From contig JAHZDE010000008.1 of assembly GCA_019422525.1 (NCBI GenBank), positions 85,680 to 149,679 on the forward strand: 64,000 bases of DNA, written 5' to 3'. Source of the stretch: Clostridiales bacterium (GTDB taxonomy: Bacteria > Bacillota > Clostridia > Oscillospirales > Acutalibacteraceae). The translations under genes were made by a program, and so were the position numbers. Below, one piece after another: positions 1 through 9,633 of the stretch. The number at the start of each line of letters is the position of its first letter. Position 1 is the stretch's first letter. The notes beneath the pieces are model-generated. The model was not told the DNA's origin. It made no database searches and saw nothing but the letters and a program-made list of their open reading frames with translations.

Positions 1-1110
1 GGAGCCTCCGGAGAAATGAATCTGGCAGTGTCGGACAGCAAAAAGATGCTGGTAAAATTGGTTGGCACCATGAAGGGGATTGCATGGGGAGAGGAAAAAG
101 CTGGCTTTGCCAAATCCATTCAGACATCGTTTCGTCCCTTAATTTCCACGGCGGTGAAGTCGAATCTTTCGGCGGTAATCAAACAGCAACATATAGATAT
201 TGTCGAAATCGACGAGCATTTAACAGAACTATCTGATGCCCTTAAAGCCAAAATGATTCCTGCATTTGAGGAGTACGGCTTAACCATTCCACAGTTTTAT
301 GTCACAAATATAGTGCTGCCTGAGGACGACCCGAACTTTAAAAGACTGCGAGAATTACATACCGTCTCCCTGCAGAAGAGAATGGCGGAAGCGGAAGCCG
401 AGGTTCGCGCTTCCAAAGCGAAAAGCAGGGCTTCTTACATGGCCGCTGAGGCGGAAGCAGAAGTTAAAATCAAAGCGGCACAGCGAGAATCGATTCTTGA
501 GGACCAGACAACCGAGACAGAAATTGCAAGGCGTGAAGCGGAGAGAAAATTGATTCAGGCACAAGCGCAGGCTCAGGCCGCGCAAATGGCCGGTATGGCA
601 GAAGCCGCGGTTATGCAGGCGCAAGGGTATAGCCGGAAGGACGTTCTGCAGGCAGAAGTACAGAAAGCATATGCAGAAGGTATTGGAAACATGGGTGCAG
701 CCGGCACTTCCGCTGGTTCAGCCATGGGAGAGATGCTGGGCCTTGGCGTAGGCGTGGCCGCAATGGGAGCGATGGCGCCCCAGATTGGGGAGGTGATGAA
801 GGGGCTCCAATCTGACGCTTCCAACAATAGTGGAGAAGCCCACCATCATGGTCAGACGGAACAAATTATACAGTGCCCCAAATGTGGCAGTCATCTTCCT
901 GCGAACGCGAAATTCTGTGTTGAGTGTGGAGCAAAAATTGAAAGCCTTGCAGAAGATGAAATGATTTGTCCAGCGTGCGGCAAAAAAACGCATAAAGGAA
1001 AGTTCTGTATGGAGTGTGGGCAGCCTTTGGCCATTATATGTCCAAACTGCGGAGCCAAAGTGCCGCAGGGTGGGAAATTCTGCTTGGAGTGCGGTACTAA
1101 AATTGTGTAA
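1..1110 (+). CDS. SPFH-domain protein with C-terminal zinc ribbons (5' end outside window)
   Basis: The reading frame is open from base 1 (GASGE before the first ATG at 16), so the gene starts upstream. The visible part has the end of an SPFH/band-7-like domain (about residues 1-115), a long Ala/Glu-rich coiled coil (about 115-220), a Gly/Met/Ala-rich hydrophobic stretch (about 225-262), and three C-terminal Cys pairs: CPKCG..CVECG, CPACG..CMECG and CPNCG..CLECG. This matches the virion-core-protein-like/YdjI family of Firmicutes, whose B. subtilis member lies next to a PspA homologue; such proteins are thought to assemble at membranes. It is followed 58 bp later by a zinc-ribbon TIR gene on the same strand. 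Family placement is firm; function is inferred. Confidence 0.82.
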   Translation, partial: GASGEMNLAVSDSKKMLVKLVGTMKGIAWGEEKAGFAKSIQTSFRPLISTAVKSNLSAVIKQQHIDIVEIDEHLTELSDALKAKMIPAFEEYGLTIPQFYVTNIVLPEDDPNFKRLRELHTVSLQKRMAEAEAEVRASKAKSRASYMAAEAEAEVKIKAAQRESILEDQTTETEIARREAERKLIQAQAQAQAAQMAGMAEAAVMQAQGYSRKDVLQAEVQKAYAEGIGNMGAAGTSAGSAMGEMLGLGVGVAAMGAMAPQIGEVMKGLQSDASNNSGEAHHHGQTEQIIQCPKCGSHLPANAKFCVECGAKIESLAEDEMICPACGKKTHKGKFCMECGQPLAIICPNCGAKVPQGGKFCLECGTKIV

Positions 1111-1168
1111 TGGTGGGAAGAATCCATAAAAGCACAAGCCTACAGAGAGAAAAGGCAGGGAAGGATCA

Positions 1169-3274
1169 ATGACAGTTTTAAAATGCAAAATGTGCGGCGG
1201 CAATCTTGAAGTTCAAGAGGGCATGCATATCTGTGAGTGTGAATACTGCGGCTCTGTCCAAACGGTACCTGCGCTGGATAACGAGAAAAAAATCACACTT
1301 TTTGCCCGGGCCAACAGACTGCGAAGTGCCGGTGAATTTGACAAAGCCTCTGGCGTATACGAAAGTATCGTAACGGAATTCCCCGAAGAAGCAGAAGCAT
1401 ATTGGGGGCTGGTGCTGTGCAAATATGGCATTGAATACGTGGACGACCCTAAGACAGGAAAAAAGATTCCCACCTGTCACCGTTCTTCGTTTGAGAATGT
1501 GATGGATGATGGGAACTTTGAAATGGTTATGGAGTATTCCGACTCCGCAGCACGGGCGGTTTATCGCGAAGAGGCCAAGGCAATCGAAAGACTGCGAATG
1601 AACATTATAGAGGTTTCCTCAAAAGAAGAGCCCTATGATATTTTCATCTGCTATAAGGAAACGGATGCCAAGGGAGAGCGGACGATTGACAGTGTGATTG
1701 CCCAAGAAGTCTACGACGTTCTTACCGAAAAGGGGTATCGGGTATTCTTTGCCCGCATAACGCTGGAAGATAAACTGGGGCAGGAATATGAACCGTATAT
1801 TTTTGCAGCCCTCCACTCAGCCAAAATTATGCTGGCTTTTGGTACGGATTATGAGTATTATAATGCCGTGTGGGTTAAGAATGAGTGGAGCCGGTTCCTG
1901 AGCTTAATCGAAAAGGGCGAGAAGAAAACCCTGATTCCCTGTTACAAGGGCATTGACGCGTATGATATGCCAAAAGAATTCGCCAGGTTACAGGCGCAGG
2001 ACATGGGAAAAGTCGGAGCAATTCAGGATTTGGTTCGTGGGATTGGAAAGATTCTGGGGACAAAAAATGTCATAGCCGGAAATCATGTTTCAAAGGCTGG
2101 AACCGCGGAAATCACGGTCCTATTGCAAAGAGGGAATATGGCGCTGGAAGACAAAGATTTTAAGGGTGCCGAAGATTATTTTGAAAGAGCTTTGGACATA
2201 GATCCGTCGGATGCCCACGCTTATGTAGGAAAATTTCTCTCAATTTATGGGTTGGCATCTTTGGATGATTTGGAAGATAAGGTCTTTCTGTTAGAGGATA
2301 GCAAGGAATTTCGCAGAGCAATGCAATTTGCGGATGCCGCGCTATCGAAAAGATTGGAGGAAATAAAAGAATCCAACGAACTGAAAATAGAGAGGCTCCG
2401 TTTGATAGACGTGATGAAAAAATGTTTCAAAAAGCGGACTATTGTGGAGCTGAGTTCCATGAAAAGAGAGGCCTATTTCCAGATTATGAGCCAAAGCGCA
2501 AATGGCGAAAAGCGGGCGAGAAATATTTATGCAAACCTGTTAGGGGTACGCATGATTTCTCCAAATGAGTATTCTCAACTTATAGAAAGGATTTCGGTAA
2601 TAAGAGGAATCGGGGCGGTTTTGGGAGATTATGAGCTGCATCCTAAATCTGATATTATCGATCGTTATAAAAAGTATGCGGTTGGCGATATAACAGAGGC
2701 CCTTCAGGAACTGATTTCATGTAAATGTGTCGAAAGGTATGGCAACAAATATTGCTGGGCCGGAGCAAGGGACGAAAAAGACAGACTGCTGAAGGAAGCA
2801 GAGGAACGCCGAAAGAGAGAAGAACAACAGAAAGCGGCGTATAGCGCAGCTTGTGAAGCGATGGAAAGGCAAATTATGCAGGAAGCCGCTGGGGATATTG
2901 ACTCGGTTTCTCAGGAATATGATCCCCAAATACACAGTCTTCAAAACGAGATGGACGAGGCTATAGCTGCTGCCAATAGGCAAAGAGACGCCATTCAAAG
3001 TGAAATTTCCAGTTTGCAAAATCAAAAAAATTCGCTGAACTTTCTCAAAATAAAAGAAAAAAGAGCCCTGCAAGTGCAAATTGATGAAGCACAAGCCCGT
3101 TGGAATGGTGTTATATCTCCCCAGCAAATTCAGTCGCAATATCAGCCGCGGATTGATGTGCTGACTGATAAGAAAAAAGAGGCAATTGATAGCATATTAA
3201 AAAAGGTGCGTTCAAAACATACGATGCCGAAATATGAGGATTTTGAAAGCCCGGTATCCGGTACGATTTCATAA
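1169..3274 (+). CDS. Zinc-ribbon/TPR protein with internal TIR domain
   Basis: A 701-aa protein. An N-terminal zinc ribbon uses C6/C9 and C24/C27. A TPR-like helical segment covers about 42-150 and a TIR domain about 154-290 (YDIFICYKETD at the start; VWVKNEWSRF around 234-243, where E239 sits at the usual position of the NADase glutamate). A second TPR stretch follows (about 310-365), and the C-terminal third is charged coiled coil (about 540-690). The start has GGGAAGG three bases before the ATG. TIR domains in bacteria often cleave NAD+ or make signalling nucleotides on infection, but in this zinc-ribbon/TPR family the role is not established. In the 124-bp gap downstream another frame stays open for about 33 codons and ends at the start of the next gene; it may be a gene remnant. 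Confidence 0.85.
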   Translation: MTVLKCKMCGGNLEVQEGMHICECEYCGSVQTVPALDNEKKITLFARANRLRSAGEFDKASGVYESIVTEFPEEAEAYWGLVLCKYGIEYVDDPKTGKKIPTCHRSSFENVMDDGNFEMVMEYSDSAARAVYREEAKAIERLRMNIIEVSSKEEPYDIFICYKETDAKGERTIDSVIAQEVYDVLTEKGYRVFFARITLEDKLGQEYEPYIFAALHSAKIMLAFGTDYEYYNAVWVKNEWSRFLSLIEKGEKKTLIPCYKGIDAYDMPKEFARLQAQDMGKVGAIQDLVRGIGKILGTKNVIAGNHVSKAGTAEITVLLQRGNMALEDKDFKGAEDYFERALDIDPSDAHAYVGKFLSIYGLASLDDLEDKVFLLEDSKEFRRAMQFADAALSKRLEEIKESNELKIERLRLIDVMKKCFKKRTIVELSSMKREAYFQIMSQSANGEKRARNIYANLLGVRMISPNEYSQLIERISVIRGIGAVLGDYELHPKSDIIDRYKKYAVGDITEALQELISCKCVERYGNKYCWAGARDEKDRLLKEAEERRKREEQQKAAYSAACEAMERQIMQEAAGDIDSVSQEYDPQIHSLQNEMDEAIAAANRQRDAIQSEISSLQNQKNSLNFLKIKEKRALQVQIDEAQARWNGVISPQQIQSQYQPRIDVLTDKKKEAIDSILKKVRSKHTMPKYEDFESPVSGTIS

Positions 3275-3398
3275 AAGCCTAAAAATCCATATGGAAGCCG
3301 GGCATGGGGCAATGGGCAAAAGAGGGTACAGTTGATGAGCTGATAAATTTATTTATCACCATGCCGCCTATCCCTGAGGAATGAAGGAGAGCAGAGAG

Positions 3399-5423
3399 AT
3401 GATTAAATGTTCAAGGTGCGGAGCGGAACTATCTGAGGATACGAAATTTTGTTCATACTGTGGCAACAAGATTGAAGTAACCACACCTCCACCTATTAAG
3501 GAAGATACCATTTCTTCCGGCACTTTTCAAACGGAGCAGACCAAGCCCAATGTCAAAAAATCAGATGCCCCAAAATCTGTAGTAGACAAAATCAAAGAAA
3601 AGGCTTCTGCCAAATGGCACGACATGAGTACATACGGCAAAATTGCAACGGTTGCCATCTCGATATTTGTGTTGCTGTGTCTTGTGGCATTTATATTTGG
3701 GAAAACCGCTGCTGGTATTATTGCAATCTTGCAAATTCTGCTGACTGTCGTTGCAGTGCTTATAAAGAAGGAGATCATTAAGGTTCCCAAAACTTGGATT
3801 CATTTTGTTGCACTTGCACTCGCTGTTGTCTTGATAGTGCCGTATGTAAGCTTGTTCAGCGTGGATTATGGCGATGCCGAAAAGTTTGCATGGTCGGATA
3901 TTCTGCTGGCCGATGTTGTTCCGGAACCTGAATCTCATTTTGGAGAAATTATAGGGAACTCCGACGAATGTCTGTCCTTGTATGTGTATAGGACCAGTGT
4001 CGAAGATTACAGCGAATATGTTGAGGCTTGCAAGGAAAAGGGCTTCACGGTTGAGGCGGAACAGTCCGAGCAATCCTACAACGCTTATAATGCGGACGGC
4101 TACAAACTGTCTTTATATTATGATGAAAACGATAACAAAATGAATATCGGTGTAGACGCCGCTAAGCAGTATGGAACACTCGTGTGGCCTGACAGCACAA
4201 TCGCAAGTATGCTTCCTGTCCCCAAATCGACAACGGGAGAAATTACGCAGGACGATGAAAATGGCTTTGCGGCCTGTGTAAGTGATACTCCGATTGAAGA
4301 GTTTAATGCTTACGTGGCGGCGTGTGCAGATAAGGGATTTACTGTTGATGCCCACGAATCTGACAAATCGTATTCAGCAGAAAACAGTGATGGATACCAA
4401 CTCTCTGTTTCATATCAGGGAAATAGTGTTATTTCCATCTCCGTGGATGTGCCGGAGTATGCGGTATCCATTGAAATAGAATGTGTAGAAAACTGGATTT
4501 TTAGTAAATATGATGTCAAAGTTTATGTTGATGATTCCATACAGGGAACCATAAATCACGGCACAACTGAAACCTATGAGTTGAGCCTGACAAAAGGCGT
4601 TCATGAAGTCAAATTTGTAAGTGCGGATGATCATGATGTCATGGGCACAATTACGATTGACATTTACCAAGATGAATCACTGAAATACAAAATCTCCTGT
4701 ACAAGTACTGAAATCAATGTTGAAGTAATTAAGGGAACGGTATCGGAGCATACAGAAAATATAAAGGAACCCCAAGAAACGAATAAAAAAATCATAATGC
4801 CACATAGCGCATCGGATTATATTGGATCTGATTGGACAATCGAAACTATAACTAAACATTTTGAGGAGCTTGGTTTTACAAATATCCAAGCTGTACCTTG
4901 TGAACCAGATGATGATAACTATGAGATTAATATCCGTGAACTGGTTATTTCGAAGGGCTTATTCAGTACAGATCCATGGGAGGCTGGTGAGAAATTTGAT
5001 GCCGATGCAGAAATATCTATTTACTATAATGAATTTCCAATTTTGACTATCAATAATTGTGCCGATCTCGCAACCGTATTGACGAGCAAAAATATGGATT
5101 ATATGACATTTTGTAAAAAATATGATGGAAGGTATGTAGAATTTGATGCATATGTGATTGAGCATATAACTTATGATGGCGGGACTAGTCATATCATAGA
5201 TGTCGCAGGTGGAGATTATGATGGAGAATCAGAAATCGATGCCTATAATCCTGAAACTTATGCTGGTCTCAATGTCAGAATAGGTGATCGTACATGGGGA
5301 AATTCCATAAATGAAAATGTTCAGGTAGGAGACAATGTTACTGTAAGTGGACGAATAGATGCGTCGTGGGCTGAATATTACAAATGTTTGTATATTGAAA
5401 CTATGCATCTATATAAACGATAG
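3399..5423 (+). CDS. Zinc-ribbon membrane protein with tandem DUF6591-like repeats
   Basis: Start chosen at 3399 because AAGGAGA lies 8-9 bases upstream; an in-frame ATG at 3381 has only a weak, close GAGG. Domains in order: one zinc ribbon (CSRCG..CSYCG), a polar linker, three hydrophobic segments (about residues 80-155), and then two related repeats of about 90 residues. Both repeats have the pattern P-x-S-x2-GEI ... YV-x-AC-x2-KGFTV-x-A ... DGY-x-LS, which resembles DUF6591. Next come a beta-rich segment, a PASTA-like region (about 460-545) and an OB-like C-terminus ending YIETMHLYKR. The bulk after the third segment is probably outside the cell. Codon use is AT-rich compared with hsdR nearby. 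Third in line with the SPFH and TIR genes; function unknown. Confidence 0.75.
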   Translation: MIKCSRCGAELSEDTKFCSYCGNKIEVTTPPPIKEDTISSGTFQTEQTKPNVKKSDAPKSVVDKIKEKASAKWHDMSTYGKIATVAISIFVLLCLVAFIFGKTAAGIIAILQILLTVVAVLIKKEIIKVPKTWIHFVALALAVVLIVPYVSLFSVDYGDAEKFAWSDILLADVVPEPESHFGEIIGNSDECLSLYVYRTSVEDYSEYVEACKEKGFTVEAEQSEQSYNAYNADGYKLSLYYDENDNKMNIGVDAAKQYGTLVWPDSTIASMLPVPKSTTGEITQDDENGFAACVSDTPIEEFNAYVAACADKGFTVDAHESDKSYSAENSDGYQLSVSYQGNSVISISVDVPEYAVSIEIECVENWIFSKYDVKVYVDDSIQGTINHGTTETYELSLTKGVHEVKFVSADDHDVMGTITIDIYQDESLKYKISCTSTEINVEVIKGTVSEHTENIKEPQETNKKIIMPHSASDYIGSDWTIETITKHFEELGFTNIQAVPCEPDDDNYEINIRELVISKGLFSTDPWEAGEKFDADAEISIYYNEFPILTINNCADLATVLTSKNMDYMTFCKKYDGRYVEFDAYVIEHITYDGGTSHIIDVAGGDYDGESEIDAYNPETYAGLNVRIGDRTWGNSINENVQVGDNVTVSGRIDASWAEYYKCLYIETMHLYKR

Positions 5424-5525
5424 AAATGATGTGATGGTGAAATTTGTGGGGTTTTACGTCTTCGGAAATGATTGCGAATGCAAATATATTACTTCGCTTT
5501 TGTTCTTTAATCGAGACAGGAATTT

Positions 5526-6444
5526 TTATCGTAGCAGCTCATAATAGCGTCGAATCTTCTGTGCCATCAGGTGGCGGCGCTTCTTCAGAAAATCTTCAAA
5601 CTGGGTGTAATCCATATCAAAAATCTCTTGTGGAATACAGTTGGCAGCCATATTTGCCTCCAACTTTGCCAGCGAGTCAATACCTCCATAAACCGAGTTA
5701 CCACCCGTACACTGTTCCTTGACTTTGGCCATGTAGTCCTTTGGGGCCTGATCTTTGATTTTGACATTGATTTCAGACTGTGTATAAACATAGTTTGCAA
5801 TCTGATTATAATGTCCACGCTCGTTGATCCCGCACTTTTGCAGATATTTTTTGGGGAAGATATGGTGAATATCGCCACGCTGCTCAATAAGTGTCTTCAC
5901 ATCAATCTGCTCTGACAAAAAGCCGTAATCTCCCATTTTGACCTGCGCCATCAGGAACACATGGAACATTGGACTGCTGGCTACGGATGTATTAAGTTTT
6001 GTCACCAAGATATTATTCCAGAATGCATCGGATAGTTCACCGGCTTCGGTGTGCTCCAGAAATTCTATGGGATCGTTGGCCTGAAAACGCTTGATGTCAT
6101 AGTCAAAGGTGGATTCAGGGGATCCAGAATATCTTCCGGTTAGAATAGTCAAGACTATCCACCGGCGCACAACTTTTTCAATAATGGATGCATCTTCACC
6201 TTTGGAATGAAGCAACAAATACAAAGCATACCCAAAGTTCAAGACATTCTGGGAGCGAATCATTGCAGGAGAGATAATGCCAGTAGACTTAACAATCATC
6301 AGGTAACGTTGAAAATTAGTCTTGTTGACGAATTCAAGAACGCCTTGCAAAAGGGCGCTGGATTTCTGGAATGGCAATCTCCCCACTGCGAATCCAGGAT
6401 AATAATGTTTTTATAGAGCTGTTGTTTACTTCATATTGTGCCAC
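5526..6444 (-). pseudogene. GmrSD-type (DUF262/DUF1524) restriction gene with internal deletion
   Basis: Two pieces of one gene can be read. From a GTG at 6444 with GGAGG upstream, the frame gives AQYEVNNSSIKTLLSWIRSG and then EIAIPEIQRPF, the normal start of a DUF262 protein, and stops at 6334. In another frame, from about 6350 down to 5526, the C-terminal half is intact: helical linker and DUF1524 HNH-type motif DIHHIFPKKYL, ending YELLR. Most of the DUF262 domain (DGQQR-type NTPase motif) is absent, so the join IQRPF / LEFVNKTNFQRY marks a frame-breaking internal deletion. Intact relatives act in type IV restriction of modified phage DNA. Here the product cannot be full-length. Confidence 0.8.
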
Positions 6445-6477
6445 GATTTTTCCTCCATTTCATAAATTAAATTTATA

Positions 6478-9400
6478 TTACGCCACTTGCGGATATCTTG
6501 TGTACACATACTCATAGATTCTTTGGCGGTAACCGGAAATGCTGATTTCATCGTAGCTTTCCGGCAGTTCTGCCCACAGGGTATCACGAATCAGATTGTC
6601 CACCGCCGCTTTGGTTTCCTGCTTATCTGTCCAATGATCCAGCTCGGCAATTTTTGCTTTTACTTTCGCCAGTAAGTCTACTGCTACCTTTTTGATCTGC
6701 TGAATGTCCTGCTTGGAAAGATTTTCCGAGAACAGCATATCGTAAAGAGAAAGCTCCTCGTCACTGGAAAATCCTTCCCGAACATACCGTTGCTTTTCCT
6801 GATCCATACTGTTGGCCAGATTCATCAGTTCCATAAAGGTCTTTTCAATACTGGCGCGGTTCTGCTCGTTGTTGTAATCCTCAATAATTTGCTGATACCG
6901 CTCATAGTAGTTGATGCGCTGCGGATTGGAAAACAGCAAAGCATCCAACCGCTGCTGGATCAGCTCATTCAAATCTTTGAGAATGAGATGTTTTCGCTTC
7001 GATCTGGCAAACTCCCGCCGGAGCAAGTCAAAATCAATCTCGCTGATGTCAAATTGACGGGACGGCGCAAGCCCCTCCGCAGGTGTGTCCACCTGCACAT
7101 ATTCGCTGATAATCTGGTTGATCTCCACCATCAGTTCCGTATTATTGGCGTGCTTGCGCTTTTTCTGCATCTGACGATAGATGGCCTCAATGGCCTCGTA
7201 TTCCTTTCTGGCTTGACCGGAAACATCCTCCCGATCCGCATACTTCATCATCCGAACCAGTTCTGCTGCATAGGTCTGGAATTGTTTCCGCTCTTCCAGA
7301 CTGCCGCTGACTGCCTCCACACCAGAGAGCAGATAACGGGTCTTTTCAAAATCATCGGCGTCCAGTAAATCTTGCAGCACAAAATCATGCTGCCGTAAGT
7401 ACTCTTTGGCGGCGGAAATGGTATCCAAAATATGGGCAATCAGTTCTTCTTTGTCCACAGTGGGGTCAGCGCCGCCTTGCCCGCCCACATTGGCCGTGTA
7501 GTCTGCCAGAGCCTTTCGCAGCGCCTTCACAATGCCGATATAATCCACAATCAGGCCGTTGTTTTTGCCTTCTGCCACACGGTTGGCCCGGGCGATGGTC
7601 TGCATCAGGGTGTGAGCCTTTAAAGGCTTGTCCAGATACAAACACGACAGGCACTTTACGTCAAAGCCGGTGAGCCACATCGCGCACACGAACACCACCC
7701 GCAGGGGGTTCGTGGGGTCTTTGAACTCCTTGTCAAGCTCCCGAGTGACCATTTTCTGCCGGTGCGTTTTAATGTCCAGCCCCCATTTCTGGAAGGTCTG
7801 GATCTCGTTTTGTTCCTGACTGATGACCACCGCCATTTCGGTTTCCTTCATCCAGGCCAGTTTGCGGCTGAGCTCTTGGGATTCCTGCTGGGTGGCGTGC
7901 TTTACCTCTTTTTCTAAGCGCGCGATTTCCTCCGCCCAGTATTTCTGTACCATGTCGTACATCCGAACACAGGTTACTTTATTCAGGCAGACAAACATCG
8001 CTTTCCCGCTGGTCCACAGGTCGGAATAGTGGCCCACAAAATCCCGGGCGATGGATTCCAGCCGCTGCTGGGCGGTCAACAGGTGAATCTCTTTGGCGAA
8101 TTCCCGTTCCAGCTTCTCCTGCTGGTCCACATCCAAGTCGGCCTGCTCGATGGCGTCCAGAATCCGGTCGGTGATTTCCGGGTTGTGCAGGTCGGCGATT
8201 TTGTCGCCCCGGTTTTCATAGTACAGGGGCACCGTGGCGCCGTCCTCCACCGCCCGCTTGAAGTCATACACCGATAGATAGCCGCCAAAGGTGCGCTCGG
8301 TGATGTTGTCATTAGAAAGCAGCGGCGTACCCGTAAAGCCAATGCGGGAGGCAGTGGGCAGCAGGCGCATCATGTTTTCGGCAAAAACACCGTATTGGCT
8401 GCGGTGCGCCTCGTCGGACATAATGAGAATGTCGTGGTCGGGGTAGATAGGCTCCACATTGGATTTGTTGAATTTTTGAATGAGGGTAAAGATAAAGCTG
8501 GGATTTCCCTTTAATTTCTCCACCAGATCTTCGCCGCTGGCGGCGATAAACTGGCTGGCTTTGGTTTTGCCCAGCAGGCCGCAGTTTTCAAAGGTGTCGC
8601 TGATTTGTTTGTTCAGCTCGTCCCGGTCGGTGAGCACCACAATGGTGGGGGAGCCGGTAAACTTTCGCCGGATTTTTTGCGCCAGAAACACCATGGAATA
8701 GCTTTTGCCGCTGCCTTGGGTATGCCAGAACACACCCAGCTTGCCGTCCTTCAGCTTGCGGGCCTCGTAGGCTTTCACCGCTTCGTTCACGCCTAAATAT
8801 TGGTGGTTCCGGGCCAGAATTTTGGCCGTATGGCCGCCGGAGTGGTCAAAGAGGATGAAGTTTTCGAGAAGGTCGAGGAAGTTTTCCTTTTTGCAGATGC
8901 CCCGCAGCATGGTTTCCAGCGCCACGCTGCCCGGTTCGTTTTCTTCCAAGCGCTTCCACTCGTGAAAAAACTCGTACTTGCTGCCCAGAGTTCCCACCTT
9001 GGCCTCCACCCCGTTGGAGAGGATGAGAAAGGCGTTGTAATAGAAAAGGTGGGGGATGGTGTCCAGATAGTCGCTGTAGTTGTCGGTATAGGCGTCCTGC
9101 ACGTCCACCGTGGTCTTTTTCAGCTCCACAAACAAAAGGGGAATGCCGTTGACAAAGCCCATGATGTCGGGGCGTTTGTTGTAGAAGGGGCTGTGAACTT
9201 TCAATTCCATAATGGCCAGAAAGTGGTTCCGCTCAGGGTCGTTTGGGTGCTGAAAATCAACCACCGCCGCCCGCTTTTCCTCGGTTTTGCCGCCGGGGCG
9301 CTTGACGGTAACGGGAATCCCGTCCCGGATGAGGGCGTACTTTTCCTCGTTGATTTGCAGCAGGGAGGAGGTGGAGAGGTGGCTCTCCATCTTTTTCTGG

Positions 9401-9624
9401 GCTTCGTCCAGCTGGGCAGAGGTGAGCCACGGGTTCAGGCGCTGTAATGCCTCCCGGAAATACCGGGTGAGCAGAACTTCCCGGTAGCTGGTACGGCCAA
9501 AGGTGCCGTTTTTGCCCAGCTTTTCGGTGTTGTGGGCAAAGGCCACCTCCCAGTCCAGCTCCCGTTCCAGCAGGTGGCCGGCGCTTTTTTGGACAAGGGC
9601 ATTTTCGGAGTAGTCGTAGCTCAT
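6478..9624 (-). CDS. hsdR: Type I restriction enzyme R subunit
   Basis: The motor and nuclease subunit of a type I restriction complex; it translocates DNA and cuts far from the recognition site. Visible: N-terminal PD-ExK nuclease (D153 in RPDIMGF, E167 and K169 in VELKK), Walker A QGSGKS (about 303-308), DEAH box SDEAHRSQYG (about 403-412), GFTGTPL, later SF2 motifs (MWLTGFDVKCLS; QTIARANR), and a helical C-terminal part that contacts HsdM. The length of 1048 aa is normal. The ATG has GAGGTG six bases upstream and lies 9 bp after the SEFIR gene, so it is the last gene of the hsd operon. No defect seen. Confidence 0.97.
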   Translation of the reverse strand: MSYDYSENALVQKSAGHLLERELDWEVAFAHNTEKLGKNGTFGRTSYREVLLTRYFREALQRLNPWLTSAQLDEAQKKMESHLSTSSLLQINEEKYALIRDGIPVTVKRPGGKTEEKRAAVVDFQHPNDPERNHFLAIMELKVHSPFYNKRPDIMGFVNGIPLLFVELKKTTVDVQDAYTDNYSDYLDTIPHLFYYNAFLILSNGVEAKVGTLGSKYEFFHEWKRLEENEPGSVALETMLRGICKKENFLDLLENFILFDHSGGHTAKILARNHQYLGVNEAVKAYEARKLKDGKLGVFWHTQGSGKSYSMVFLAQKIRRKFTGSPTIVVLTDRDELNKQISDTFENCGLLGKTKASQFIAASGEDLVEKLKGNPSFIFTLIQKFNKSNVEPIYPDHDILIMSDEAHRSQYGVFAENMMRLLPTASRIGFTGTPLLSNDNITERTFGGYLSVYDFKRAVEDGATVPLYYENRGDKIADLHNPEITDRILDAIEQADLDVDQQEKLEREFAKEIHLLTAQQRLESIARDFVGHYSDLWTSGKAMFVCLNKVTCVRMYDMVQKYWAEEIARLEKEVKHATQQESQELSRKLAWMKETEMAVVISQEQNEIQTFQKWGLDIKTHRQKMVTRELDKEFKDPTNPLRVVFVCAMWLTGFDVKCLSCLYLDKPLKAHTLMQTIARANRVAEGKNNGLIVDYIGIVKALRKALADYTANVGGQGGADPTVDKEELIAHILDTISAAKEYLRQHDFVLQDLLDADDFEKTRYLLSGVEAVSGSLEERKQFQTYAAELVRMMKYADREDVSGQARKEYEAIEAIYRQMQKKRKHANNTELMVEINQIISEYVQVDTPAEGLAPSRQFDISEIDFDLLRREFARSKRKHLILKDLNELIQQRLDALLFSNPQRINYYERYQQIIEDYNNEQNRASIEKTFMELMNLANSMDQEKQRYVREGFSSDEELSLYDMLFSENLSKQDIQQIKKVAVDLLAKVKAKIAELDHWTDKQETKAAVDNLIRDTLWAELPESYDEISISGYRQRIYEYVYTRYPQVA

Positions 9625-9633
9625 GATGTCACC

